A stretch of 64,000 nucleotides of DNA from Mesorhizobium_K sp040049215 (GCF_040049215.1 NZ_JBDZDN010000004.1:1-64000); one strand, 5' to 3'; positions 17,102 through 25,990 are shown, numbered from the stretch's first letter. Made by a program: numbers and translations. The notes: a model not told the origin generated them from the sequence alone.

Positions 17102-18615
17102 GCGCCGTTCCATCCGCTGCGCTGCCAATGCCCAGGCAGGGCGAAACCCTGCTGATCGCCGACAACGTCTCCAAGACGTTTCCCGGCGTCATCGCGCTTG
17201 ACGAGGTGACCTTCGAGGTGCGCGCCGGCGAGGTAAACGCGCTGGTCGGCGAGAACGGTGCAGGAAAGTCGACCCTGATAAAGATCATGTCGGGAAACTA
17301 CGCGCCAGACGGCGGCGAGGTCCGCGTCGAGGGAAGCCGGCTGGAGGCGACACCGGCTGCGGCGCACCGTGCTCGCGTCGCGACGATCCACCAGGACAGC
17401 CATCTCGTCCCCAACATGACCGTCGCAGAGAACATCATGCTCGGTCACTGGCCGGTCCGCTTCGGCTTCATCTCGCGTCGCGAGCAGTATCGCCGTGCGC
17501 AGCAGGCCATTTCCCTAGTGGCCCCGTCGCTCTCCCCCAACATGCTCGCGCATCGCCTGTCGCCCGCCGAGGGACAACTGGTCGAGATCGCGCGTGCCAT
17601 TTCGGAGAATTCGCGCGTGCTCATAATGGATGAGCCGACAACATCGCTCTCCGGTCGCGAGATCGACCAGCTGTTCCGCGTCGTCGACGGGCTCAAGGCC
17701 CAGGGTATGGGCATTGTCTTCGTCTCGCATTGGCTGGAGGAAGTCTTCCGCATCGCTGACCGTGTAACAGTGCTGCGCGACGGACGCCTGGTTGGCACCC
17801 AGCCGGCCGACACGCTCGATGCCGATGGTGTCATCCGCATGATGGTCGGCCGCGACGTAGCACATGTCACGGCGCAGCCGCGCCCGATCGGCGACACGGT
17901 GCTGAGAGTCCGCAATTTGACGCGCGTCGGCGTTGTCGACGACATTTCGTTCGAAGTGCGCGCCGGTGAGATCGTGACACTCGCCGGCTTGGTGGGAGCC
18001 GGCCGCACGGAGCTGGCAAGTTGCATCTTCGGCGCTGACCCCTATGAGAGCGGCAGCGTCGAACTGGGAGGACAGACTGTGTCCCCAGGCAGCCCACATC
18101 CCGCAATCCAGGCAGGAATCGGCTTGGTCCCCGAAGACCGTCGCCATCAGGGGTTGGTCGCGAATCTCAGCGTCTCAACCAACGCAACGCTGGCCGTGCT
18201 CGACCGCATTGCGCCGAACGGATTCCTTTCAAGGCGGCTCGAGGACGAGGCGGTGGCTACCGCCACCCGTTCCGTCGCAGTCAAGATGGCGTCGACAAGC
18301 GTCCCCATATCAACGCTGTCCGGCGGCAACCAGCAGAAGGTTATAATCGGCCGGTGGCTGGCGCGACAGCCGAAGCTGCTCATTCTCGACGAGCCCACGA
18401 AGGGCATCGACGTCGGCTCCAAAGCAGAGATCAGCGAGCTCATCATTCGACTTGCCACGGCCGGCACGGCGATCCTGTTGATCAGCTCCGAAATGCCTGA
18501 GGTGCTGTCGTTAAGCGACCGCGTCCTCGTCATGCGCTCGGGCCGTATTGTCGGCGAGCTCAATCGATCAAACCTCACTCCGGAGGCGGTGATCGCCTTG
18601 GCCACAACTGGTTGA
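17098..18615 (+). CDS. Sugar ABC transporter ATPase, RbsA/MglA type (two NBDs)
   Basis: A 505-residue fused ATPase. The first NBD has Walker A GENGAGKST, a degenerate signature LSPAEGQ and Walker B LIMDEPT. The second has a degenerate Walker A (GLVGAGRTE), signature LSGGNQQK and Walker B LLILDEPTKGIDVGS. A degenerate second P-loop is normal for the CUT2 (ribose/galactose) class. It works with the permease and binding protein that follow to import a monosaccharide or related compound. It overlaps the isomerase gene by 4 bp and the permease gene starts 12 bp later. Confidence 0.95.
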   Translation: MSAVPSAALPMPRQGETLLIADNVSKTFPGVIALDEVTFEVRAGEVNALVGENGAGKSTLIKIMSGNYAPDGGEVRVEGSRLEATPAAAHRARVATIHQDSHLVPNMTVAENIMLGHWPVRFGFISRREQYRRAQQAISLVAPSLSPNMLAHRLSPAEGQLVEIARAISENSRVLIMDEPTTSLSGREIDQLFRVVDGLKAQGMGIVFVSHWLEEVFRIADRVTVLRDGRLVGTQPADTLDADGVIRMMVGRDVAHVTAQPRPIGDTVLRVRNLTRVGVVDDISFEVRAGEIVTLAGLVGAGRTELASCIFGADPYESGSVELGGQTVSPGSPHPAIQAGIGLVPEDRRHQGLVANLSVSTNATLAVLDRIAPNGFLSRRLEDEAVATATRSVAVKMASTSVPISTLSGGNQQKVIIGRWLARQPKLLILDEPTKGIDVGSKAEISELIIRLATAGTAILLISSEMPEVLSLSDRVLVMRSGRIVGELNRSNLTPEAVIALATTG

Positions 18616-18627
18616 AAGGCTAATCAG

Positions 18628-19683
18628 ATGTCAGAAACGAATTCAGCGCCAACACTCGCCGCCCCAGTTCAGGAGAGCACGCGTCTGCTCGACTTGGTGC
18701 AGAGCCTCGGCCTCCTAATCGTGATCCTTGTTGGCGGGGTAATGCTGAGTTTTGGCTCGCCGGTATTCTTAACCCGTATCAACATAGAGAACCTCCTGTT
18801 CTCCTCTACCATCATCGCGGTGATGGCGATTGGCCAGGCCTTCGTAATCCTTGTTGCCGGCATCGACCTGTCGGTCGGCGCTGTCCTGGCGCTCTCGTCG
18901 GTGCTGGGTGTGGTGCTCGCAACCCAGTTTGGGCTTCCGGTCATTATCGCGGCGTTGCTGGCGCTCGGCGTCGGCGCCGGTATCGGGCTGCTCAACGGTC
19001 TCGCCGTCACCAAGCTAAGGCTGCCTGCCTTGATCGCAACGTTGGCGATGATGAGCGTCACCCGCGGCGTTGCCTATCTCATCTCGGACGGACGCAACAT
19101 CGCGCCGGTGCCCTCGATCTATATTGAGATCCAGTCGCTGCGGATTTTCGGCATTCCCTTCGTCATTATCTTTACTGCGATGGTGGCCCTCTTGGCTCAC
19201 TTCGTGCTGACGCGCACCCGGTTCGGGCGCGAGATATTTGCTACCGGCGGTAACGCAGTCGCGGCTAGACTGGCCGGTATCAAGACTGACCGGGTGGTCC
19301 TGATCGCCTACGTCATTTCTGGCGCGGCAGCGGCACTTGGTGGCCTGATGATCACTGCGCGCCTCGAGGCCGGCGCCGCTACGGCCGGCTTCGGCTACGA
19401 ACTTATTGTCATCTCGGCAGTGGTCATCGGCGGCGTCAGCCTGTTCGGTGGCGAAGGGAAGATCACTGGAGTGCTGCTCGGCGTCATTCTGCTCGGCCTC
19501 GTGCAGAACGCCGTCAACCTGCTCAACGTGCCGCCGAACTACGATTACATCGTTAGTGGCGCGGTCATCGCCGCCGCGGCCGCACTCGACGTCTATCGAC
19601 GCTCATATGTCGAGACGGGCTTACGCAAGCGGACCATGCTTATCCGTCGCGAAAAATCGCAGAACCGGACTGCTCGCGAGTAG
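18628..19683 (+). CDS. Sugar ABC transporter permease, RbsC type
   Basis: A 351-residue inner-membrane protein with about 9-10 hydrophobic segments. It carries the CUT2 permease hallmark GQAFVILVAGIDLSVGAVLA and the ATPase-contact loop NAVAARLAGIKTDRV. It pairs with the RbsA-type ATPase upstream and is followed after 110 bp by the binding protein. The C-terminus is a basic tail of about 30 residues. Confidence 0.94.
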   Translation: MSETNSAPTLAAPVQESTRLLDLVQSLGLLIVILVGGVMLSFGSPVFLTRINIENLLFSSTIIAVMAIGQAFVILVAGIDLSVGAVLALSSVLGVVLATQFGLPVIIAALLALGVGAGIGLLNGLAVTKLRLPALIATLAMMSVTRGVAYLISDGRNIAPVPSIYIEIQSLRIFGIPFVIIFTAMVALLAHFVLTRTRFGREIFATGGNAVAARLAGIKTDRVVLIAYVISGAAAALGGLMITARLEAGAATAGFGYELIVISAVVIGGVSLFGGEGKITGVLLGVILLGLVQNAVNLLNVPPNYDYIVSGAVIAAAAALDVYRRSYVETGLRKRTMLIRREKSQNRTARE

Positions 19684-19793
19684 ACAAGCGGGCGGGCAAC
19701 CGAAGCCTGTAATCGCTCACCCCATCGAAAGTCGGCCCGCAGGCTTCGTCAGACAGATAACGCGGGACAGAAAAGAAGCACAAGGAGGATAAA

Positions 19794-20786
19794 ATGAGAC
19801 TGAAAACAGTAACACGGCGAACGCTGCTTGCAGCCACTGTCGCAGCCATGGTCGGCACGTCCGCGCTGGCGCCCATGGCATTCAGCGCCGAAGGGGATGC
19901 CAAAGGCAAGACTGTCGAATACATCACCTTCGGCCTTCAGTTTGAATATCAAGTCGCGATGGTCGAAGGCATGAAAAAGCGCGCCGAAGAAGCCGGCATC
20001 GTGCTCAACGTTATCGACGGCAAGGGCGATCCGAACAACCAGGTCACGCAGGCACTCGACGCGGTCACAAAGCAGCCTGACGCTATCGTCATCAACCCGA
20101 TCGACGCGACCTTGCTCGTGGCAGGCGTAAAGCGCGCTAACGAGGCCAAAATTCCCGTGTTCATCATGGAGAATGCTCCACCGGAAGGAGAGTATCTCGG
20201 CTTCGTCGATTTCGACAACGAGGCGGGCGGAGCGCTCGGCGCAGACGCTCTGGCGAAGGCGATTGGCGAGAAGGGCGTCGTGCTTGAGACCCGCGGCTCG
20301 GTAGGCTCCGCGCAGGCGCAGGCCCGCCATAAGGGCTTTACCGAGCGAATGGCCGCCAACTATCCGAACATTGAGGTGCGCTCATTGAACACTGAGTGGG
20401 CGGCTGACAACGCCAACAAGATGGTGTTGGACGCCTTTACACAAGATCCGAACATTGTTGGCGTTTTCAGTCACAATGACGAGATGGTGCGCGGCATTGT
20501 CTCAGCGCTGCGCCAGATTGGAAAGCTTGTTCCTCCCGGCGAAGCGGGACACGTCACAGTCATAGGACTTGACGGCACTCCGTTGGCGCTGGATCGCATC
20601 CGTGAGGGCACGCAGCACGCCACCGTTGCGCAGGATCCCTACGCTATGGGCGGCGGCGGCATTCTCGAGCAGGTCATCGCCTATTTCGAGGGACGTGACT
20701 ACGACAAAAACATGCAGACCAAGCCTTACCTCATCGATAAGGCCAACGTCGACGACGCCCGCAACTGGGGCAATCTAAAGAAATAG
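19794..20786 (+). CDS. Sugar ABC transporter substrate-binding protein, RbsB type
   Basis: A 330-residue periplasmic protein. It has a twin-Arg-like signal region (residues 1-31, VTRRTLLAATVAAM, ending near AFSA) and then a Peripla_BP_4 fold (KTVEYITFGLQFEYQVAMVEG, INPIDATLL, GVFSHNDEMV, VTVIGLDGTPLAL). A strong AAGGAGG lies 5 bp before the ATG. It is the last gene of the operon and the only one preceded by a longer (110-bp) gap, which may allow extra expression of the binding protein. Confidence 0.94.
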   Translation: MRLKTVTRRTLLAATVAAMVGTSALAPMAFSAEGDAKGKTVEYITFGLQFEYQVAMVEGMKKRAEEAGIVLNVIDGKGDPNNQVTQALDAVTKQPDAIVINPIDATLLVAGVKRANEAKIPVFIMENAPPEGEYLGFVDFDNEAGGALGADALAKAIGEKGVVLETRGSVGSAQAQARHKGFTERMAANYPNIEVRSLNTEWAADNANKMVLDAFTQDPNIVGVFSHNDEMVRGIVSALRQIGKLVPPGEAGHVTVIGLDGTPLALDRIREGTQHATVAQDPYAMGGGGILEQVIAYFEGRDYDKNMQTKPYLIDKANVDDARNWGNLKK

Positions 20787-21085
20787 CTTGGTTCGCGAAC
20801 CTGGAACGGCCTCGCGAAAGCCGGGCCGTTCCAGCACTATACTCGGCGCAACCTCTTACCGAGCTTGCAGTCGGGGTGGCGCATCGTTGCGATGCTCTTT
20901 TCCAAACGTTTGGACACAAAAAGTGGCCAACAGAGACGAATGCCTTATTTCGACGGAGAGACGCCCGAAAAGAGAGACGAATCTCCTAACGTTTTCACGG
21001 CCGACCTGCTAAGCCTCGGATAACTCGGAGCTATTCGCGTGACTGCTTGAAAAGGCAAAAAGTACTGTATTATCAGATAGTTAAC
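20787..21085. other. Intergenic DNA with TCCAAACGTTTGGA palindrome, diverged repeat copy
   Basis: There is no gene here. TCCAAACGTTTGGA (20901-20914) is a perfect 14-bp palindrome preceded by GCATCGTTGCGATGC, mirroring 11024-11064 on the other side of the island. AGAGACGAAT, AGAGACGAATC and TAAGCCTCGGATAACTC words link it to the 229-bp repeat family. It is probably an eroded repeat unit. Confidence 0.5.
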
Positions 21086-21314
21086 TGGTGGTCCCCAAGG
21101 GACTCGAACTGGCAACCAAATGGCAAAACTAAGCCTCGGAAATGTCGACGCTATTCGGGCCCATTTTCAGGAAAGTCGCAGACAGAGACGTTTCGGGGGA
21201 AAACAGCAAACGTTTGGACAGAGACGATTCTGCTGCATCAAAATGCATCACAGCGATCATGTGGTGATGCACGCAGCAAAAATCTCTGCTAAGTCATTGA
21301 TATTGCAGACTGTT
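21086..21314 (+). repeat. 229-bp repeat unit 3, directly abutting tRNA-Ile2
   Basis: It starts TGGTGGTCCCCAAGGGACTC (tRNA-Ile2 3'-end-like) and runs exactly 229 bp to the CCA end of the intact tRNA at 21315. It closely matches units 1 and 2 through CCTCGGAAATGTCGACGC, CAAACGTTTGGACAGAGACG and CATTGATATTGCAGACTG. It marks the right boundary of the sugar island. Confidence 0.8.
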
Positions 21315-21390
21315 TGGTGGGCCCGGAGGGACTCGAACCCCCAACCAAGCGGTTATGAGCCGCCGGCTCTAACCATTGAGCTACAGGCCC
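21315..21390 (-). tRNA. tRNA-Ile2 (anticodon CAU, lysidine type)
   Basis: A 76-nt minus-strand gene with encoded CCA (21315-21317). The 7-bp acceptor GGGCCTG pairs with CGGGCCC. The D-arm GCTC/GAGC encloses AATGGTTA, the anticodon stem is GGCGG/CCGCT with loop CTCATAA, and the T-arm GGGGG/CCCTC has loop TTCGAGT. The CTCATAA loop and following CGCTTGGT resemble tRNA-Ile2, whose CAU is modified to read AUA, and not elongator tRNA-Met. Its 3' end faces the islands on the left, the usual orientation for integration. Confidence 0.93.
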
Positions 21391-21446
21391 CACGCCGGCT
21401 GCATTAGTGGCTTTTGGCGCGCTGCACAAGCACCGTGCCGAAGCGA

Positions 21447-21611
21447 TCAGAACCATATCAGCCAGACGAGCTGGAGAAGGATCAGCACGATCACATCCCA
21501 GAAGATCAGCTCGCCGGTGGTGAACCAGCCGCGCGGTCTGTTGAAGCGCCAGAAGCACCCGCCGAACAGGATCGCCGCGGCGAGCGGGACGAAGAGTATC
21601 GGCCAGGTCAT
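21447..21611 (-). CDS. 54-residue two-helix membrane protein coupled to the ABC ATPase
   Basis: The start codon overlaps the stop of the MalK-type ATPase gene as ATGA, the coupling style used throughout this operon. The protein begins MTWPILFVPLAAAILFGG and ends ELIFWDVIVLILLQLVWLIW-F. That gives two hydrophobic helices joined by a basic, Trp-rich loop (CFWRFNRPRGWFTTG). It is below common annotation length cutoffs. Small membrane proteins occur in some polyol/glycerol importer operons, but I do not recognise this family. A regulator or stabiliser of the importer is a reasonable guess. Confidence 0.72.
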   Translation of the reverse strand: MTWPILFVPLAAAILFGGCFWRFNRPRGWFTTGELIFWDVIVLILLQLVWLIWF

Positions 21612-22663
21612 GTTAGCCGCGCGCCGGTGACGGCGTCGAAGGCGTGCAGCGCAGCCGGCGGGAAGCGCAGGAAGAGAGGTTCGCCATGAGCGAACGTCCG
21701 ATCGTCGTTCGGCGTGCGTACGATCATGCTCGACGTGCCGCTGCGTACGAAGACCAGCACGTCAGGCTCGACCAGTTCCATCACGTCGACCTCGAAGCGG
21801 ACTGCATCGGCAGCGGAAGAATCGACGATCTCGACCTGCTCCGGGCGGATACCGAGCACGACAGGTCCGTCAGGGATGCCAGGCGCCGCGCAGGCGATGT
21901 CGCCTGCCCTGAACATCCCTGCGTACAGCATGCCCTCGAATGTGTTCATCGCAGGGCGGCCCATGAACTCGGCGACGAAGCGGCTCGCCGGCCGGCGGTA
22001 GACCGTCTTCGGCTCGTCGAACTGTACGAGCCTGCCATCGCGCAGCACAGCAACCCGAGTGGCCAGCGTCATCGCCTCCTCCTGGTCGTGAGTGACGAAG
22101 ACGAAGGTCTTCTTCAACTCGCGGTGCAGACGCTTCAACTCGGTGCGCATATGGAGCCTGAGCAACGCATCGAGATTGGAGAGCGGCTCATCCATCAGGC
22201 AGATGTCGGGCTGCCAAACCAGCGCACGGGCGACGGCGACGCGCTGCGCCTGCCCCCCCGACAGTTGGCTCGGCTTGCGCGCGAGATAGCGGCCGATCTG
22301 CAGGAGGTCCGCCATATTGCGGACGCTGCGGTCTATCTCTGTCCCGGCCATTTTGCGCACGCGCAGCGGATAGGCGATGTTTTCGTAGACGCTCTTGTGG
22401 CTGTAGAGCGCGTAGTTCTGAAACACCATACCCATGCCGCGAAAACGCGGCGGCAGGTCGGTGACGTCCTTGCCGTCTACCAAGATGCGGCCGCCGGTCG
22501 GGTGTTCAAGGCCAGCAAGTACGCGGCAGGCAGTCGTCTTGCCCGAGCCTGATGGCCCGAGCAGCACGATGAACTCGCCTGTGTCGAATGCGAGATCGAG
22601 ACCGTGCAGCGCGGCGGTGCCGTCCGGAAAGACCTTGGATATGCCGTCGAAGACTATGCCCAT
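21608..22663 (-). CDS. ABC transporter ATPase, MalK/UgpC type
   Basis: A 351-residue single NBD with Walker A GPSGSGKTT, Q-loop region VFQNYALYSHKSV, signature LSGGQAQRVAVARAL, Walker B CLMDEPLSNLDA and H-loop FVTHDQEE, then a TOBE/OB regulatory domain in the last 110 residues. It energises the two permeases encoded upstream. The gene starts 18 bp after the MalG-type permease and overlaps the small membrane-protein gene at its 3' end. The substrate is a sugar or polyol by family. Confidence 0.95.
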   Translation of the reverse strand: MGIVFDGISKVFPDGTAALHGLDLAFDTGEFIVLLGPSGSGKTTACRVLAGLEHPTGGRILVDGKDVTDLPPRFRGMGMVFQNYALYSHKSVYENIAYPLRVRKMAGTEIDRSVRNMADLLQIGRYLARKPSQLSGGQAQRVAVARALVWQPDICLMDEPLSNLDALLRLHMRTELKRLHRELKKTFVFVTHDQEEAMTLATRVAVLRDGRLVQFDEPKTVYRRPASRFVAEFMGRPAMNTFEGMLYAGMFRAGDIACAAPGIPDGPVVLGIRPEQVEIVDSSAADAVRFEVDVMELVEPDVLVFVRSGTSSMIVRTPNDDRTFAHGEPLFLRFPPAALHAFDAVTGARLT

Positions 22664-22681
22664 GAGGTCTCCCGGTTTCCG

Positions 22682-23515
22682 TCAGCCCTTGACCGCGCCG
22701 AAGGTCAGCCCGCGCACCAGCTGGCGCTGGACAAGGAATGTGAAGATCAGGATCGGCAGCGTGGCGACGACGGCGACAGCTGCCACCTGCCCCCACAAAG
22801 TGCCGTGCGGCGTCACCAGCCCGGGAATGCCCACTGTCAGCGGCCGGCCCTCGAAGGCGACCAGAATGAAAGCGTAGAGGAATTCGTTCCACGACAGGAT
22901 GAAACAGAGGACGGCGGTCGCGGCGATTCCGGGAGCCGCGAGCGGCGCGATGATGAAGACGAAGGCGCCGAGCCGCGAGCGCCCGTCCATAACCGCCGCC
23001 TCGTCGATCTCCTTCGGAATCTCGGCGAAGAAGCCCCGCATCATCCACACCACCAGCGACAGGTTGAACGAAGTGTGCGCAATGACCACGGCGTAGATCG
23101 TGTCGATCAGGCCAAGCGAGGTGAAGAACAGAAAGAGCGGCACGGCGATCGAAATCGGCGGCGCCATGCGCGTCGTCAGGAAAAAGAAGAAGAGGTCTTC
23201 CTTGCCGGGGAAATCCGCTCGCGCAAACACATAGGCAGCCGGCGCGCCGATCAGGATGCAGAGCGCGGTCGATGACAGCGAGATAATCAGCGAGTTGATC
23301 GCGAGCGGCCAGTATTCCTTGCCGATGAAGACGGCGGGATAGTTGGCGAAAGTCGGAGAGAACAACCATTTCGGAGCCGACGAGAACAGGTCCACGCGAG
23401 TCTTGAACGAGGCGAGCACGATCCAGAGATAGGGTGTCAGCGCGACGACCACCGCGACAAGGAGCACCGCCCAGGCGAAGGCCGTCCACGGGCGGCTGGC
23501 GGCGCGATCGATCAT
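22682..23515 (-). CDS. ABC transporter permease, MalG type
   Basis: A 277-residue inner-membrane protein with six predicted helices. The EAA loop reads EIPKEIDEAAVMDGRSRLGAF and contacts the MalK-type ATPase. The start ATG at 23515 overlaps the stop of the MalF-type gene (ATGA). A longer upstream open frame is the overlapping permease read in another frame. Confidence 0.94.
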   Translation of the reverse strand: MIDRAASRPWTAFAWAVLLVAVVVALTPYLWIVLASFKTRVDLFSSAPKWLFSPTFANYPAVFIGKEYWPLAINSLIISLSSTALCILIGAPAAYVFARADFPGKEDLFFFFLTTRMAPPISIAVPLFLFFTSLGLIDTIYAVVIAHTSFNLSLVVWMMRGFFAEIPKEIDEAAVMDGRSRLGAFVFIIAPLAAPGIAATAVLCFILSWNEFLYAFILVAFEGRPLTVGIPGLVTPHGTLWGQVAAVAVVATLPILIFTFLVQRQLVRGLTFGAVKG

Positions 23516-24498
23516 GGCTTCGCCCCCGCTGGCAGGCCGGACGAAGGCTTGGCCGACCAGTAGACGGCCTTGTAGAAGACCGAGCACAGGATGAGCACCA
23601 CGAGATAGACCATGAAGGCCACCGCGGCGCCGTAACCGAGATCCCAGTTCCGGAAATTCACGCGGTAAGCGTAGATCGACACGAGTTCGGTGAGCGTGCC
23701 CGGCCCGCCACCGGTCATGATGAAGACCTTGTCGAATTCCTTGAAGGCGTCGATGCCACGCAGCAGGAGCACCAGCGCAATGATGGGACGCAGCAGAGGC
23801 AACATCACGTCGAGGAAGATGCGCAGCGGCCCGGCGCCGTCCATCATCGCCGCCTCGAAGGGCGAGCGCGGCAGGCTCATCAGGCCGGCGAGCATGACCA
23901 GCGTGACGAAGGGCGTCCATTGCCAGATGTCGATCGCAACGATTGCCGGAAAGACCAGATCGGGCTGCGACAGAACCGCGGCGTTCTGCGCGAGCAGACC
24001 GACCGCGCGCAGATAGTAGATGACCATGCCGAAATCGCCTTGCAGCAGCAGCCGCCAGATCAGCCCGACCGCGACGGGAGCGAGCATCATAGGGATGAGA
24101 AGCAGCGTGGTGAGCAACCGCTGCCGTACGACATATTTGAAGATCAGGAGTGCGAGTGCGAAGCCGATGACGAACTCCATCGCCACCGCGACAACGACGA
24201 ATTTCAGTGTCAGCAGGAAGGAATTCCAGAACAGCGGATCGTCCCGCATCAACCTGCGGAAATTGTCGAAGCCGACGAAGGCTCCCTTGCGCGTCGCGTC
24301 CGCGAAACTGAGATCTGTCAGCGCCGTATAGACCATGTAGTAGAACGGCCCGACCAGAAAGATGACTACCAGGATCGTCGCCGGCAGCACGAGCAGCGGC
24401 CCGACGCCCCGGTCGAGCAGAAACGCTCCCCGCGTCTTGCCGCTCGTGTTGCTGGTGACAGGCAGGCTGGTCACGGGCGATCCGGCGTCCACTTCCAA
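23512..24498 (-). CDS. ABC transporter permease, MalF type
   Basis: A 328-residue membrane protein with about six to seven helices. Its EAA loop (SLPRSPFEAAMMDGAGPLRI) is typical of CUT1 importers. The most upstream start is TTG at 24498 and lacks a clear Shine-Dalgarno sequence; a start a few codons later (for example GTG at residue 3 or 9) is possible. It is followed by the MalG-type gene with a 4-bp overlap and preceded by the binding-protein gene. Confidence 0.93.
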   Translation of the reverse strand: MEVDAGSPVTSLPVTSNTSGKTRGAFLLDRGVGPLLVLPATILVVIFLVGPFYYMVYTALTDLSFADATRKGAFVGFDNFRRLMRDDPLFWNSFLLTLKFVVVAVAMEFVIGFALALLIFKYVVRQRLLTTLLLIPMMLAPVAVGLIWRLLLQGDFGMVIYYLRAVGLLAQNAAVLSQPDLVFPAIVAIDIWQWTPFVTLVMLAGLMSLPRSPFEAAMMDGAGPLRIFLDVMLPLLRPIIALVLLLRGIDAFKEFDKVFIMTGGGPGTLTELVSIYAYRVNFRNWDLGYGAAVAFMVYLVVLILCSVFYKAVYWSAKPSSGLPAGAKP

Positions 24499-24544
24499 GG
24501 AGGGGGACGGTCGCGCGAAGCGACCGTCACGCAGCGCTATGAGC

Positions 24545-25918
24545 TTACTGTGCCGGATAGCTCATCGGCGCGCAGGAACCAAGCAGAGTCGAAATTTCCT
24601 TGGCCGATGCATCGAGCGCCTCCTTGGACGATTTCTCGCCAGCTAGGGAGGATGACAGCTCGCGCACGAGTATGTCGGTCATCTCCGCCGATTGCGGCAG
24701 GGTCGCCTTCGGCTTGCCGTACTCGTTGGACGCCATCGAGGCCTTGGCATAGGGCAGCTTCTGAACATCCGCCGATTCATAGACGTCCGGACGGCCCGAC
24801 GCTCCGCCGTTCAGATGCTGCTCGAGCTGGCGGTCGTAGCCCATCATCCACTGGATGAAGAGGAAAGCGGCCTGCGGGTTCTTAGAATAGGTCGGGATGA
24901 GATAGGTCCAGCCTTCGAGCTGGCCTATCTTGCCGCCCTCACCTTGCGGCACGATGTCGAAACCGACCTTGCCCACCACGGTGGAGGCGGTCTCATCGAC
25001 GGCGACGGCGTAAGTGGCGTCGTTCCACATGATCAGTTCGGCAACCTTGGCCTGCTGCATCAGCGCCATCACGTCATCCCAGAAATAGTTCAGGCTGTCC
25101 GGCGGCGAGAAGGCGAGCAGGCTCTTGTAATAGTCGAGCGAAGCGATGGCTTGCGGACTGTTGACGACGACCGGCCCGCATTGGGAGCCGCTCTGCACGT
25201 CGAGCACGTCGCCGCCGAAGGAATAGAGGAAATTCAGCCACTCGTACCACAACGCCTCGTGGCGCTTGCCCTGCAGCGCGGTTCCGTAGAGCCCCTGGTC
25301 GGGGCGGTTGAACCACTCGGCTATGTCGCGATACTGGTCCCAGTTCTGCGCCGGCGCGAGATCGTAGCCGTATTTCGCCTTGAAGCCATCCTTCTCCTTG
25401 GCATCGGCGAGCAGGTCGGACCGGTACCACATGAACATGTTGAGCACGGTGAAGGGGAAGCCGTACATCTTGCCGTCGTACCAGGAGATCTCCTTCCAGG
25501 CCCCTTGATAGAGCTGCTCCTCGGGTTTGAAGCTCGGATCGCGCAGCGCCGCGTCCGCCATGAATGGCGCTATCTCGAGCAGATGGCCGTTGGTCGCGAA
25601 CTTTCCCATCTCGCGATGCGGCTGGATGATGACGTCGTAGCGGCCGCGCTGGGAGTTGAGGTCGAGCTGGACCTTGTTGACGGCCTCGGAATGCTCGTAC
25701 ATTTCCACTTCGACCTTGATGCCGGTCGCTTGCTCGAATTGTGGCGCGAGTTTCGACAACGCTTCGAGCGGCGGTAGCGCTTCCCCCACCATCCGGATCG
25801 TCGTGCCGCTGTAGGGCTTGGCCGCCTCTTCCAGTGTCCAGGCCGCAGCATGTGCAACCTGCAACATTGCTGCGGCAATCATTCCCGCGATGAGCTGACC
25901 TCTAGTGTGCTTGAGCAT
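24545..25918 (-). CDS. ABC transporter substrate-binding protein, family 1 (CUT1)
   Basis: A 457-residue periplasmic solute-binding protein. It has a signal peptide (about 1-26, LIAGMIAAAMLQVAHAAAW) and an extracellular solute-binding domain with FEQATGIKVEVEMYEHSEAV and YGFPFTVLNMFMWYRSDLL. The ATG at 25918 has GGGAG 7 bp upstream; an adjacent TTG is an alternative. It is first in the minus-strand importer operon and diverges from the catabolic genes across 190 bp. The sequence class takes up sugars or polyols; the ligand is not determined. Confidence 0.94.
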   Translation of the reverse strand: MLKHTRGQLIAGMIAAAMLQVAHAAAWTLEEAAKPYSGTTIRMVGEALPPLEALSKLAPQFEQATGIKVEVEMYEHSEAVNKVQLDLNSQRGRYDVIIQPHREMGKFATNGHLLEIAPFMADAALRDPSFKPEEQLYQGAWKEISWYDGKMYGFPFTVLNMFMWYRSDLLADAKEKDGFKAKYGYDLAPAQNWDQYRDIAEWFNRPDQGLYGTALQGKRHEALWYEWLNFLYSFGGDVLDVQSGSQCGPVVVNSPQAIASLDYYKSLLAFSPPDSLNYFWDDVMALMQQAKVAELIMWNDATYAVAVDETASTVVGKVGFDIVPQGEGGKIGQLEGWTYLIPTYSKNPQAAFLFIQWMMGYDRQLEQHLNGGASGRPDVYESADVQKLPYAKASMASNEYGKPKATLPQSAEMTDILVRELSSSLAGEKSSKEALDASAKEISTLLGSCAPMSYPAQ

Positions 25919-25990
25919 CAACGTTCTCCCGATTGAAATGCGCTTTATTCCCCTGGGTCATTTTTCTGACACGGAATGTGGAGTATTGCA

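Noticed and set aside
21414..21689. Plus-strand frame over the end of the ABC ATPase gene
   Set aside because: It is antisense to the ATPase C-terminus and to the coupled 54-residue membrane protein, and has a charged low-complexity composition typical of shadow frames.
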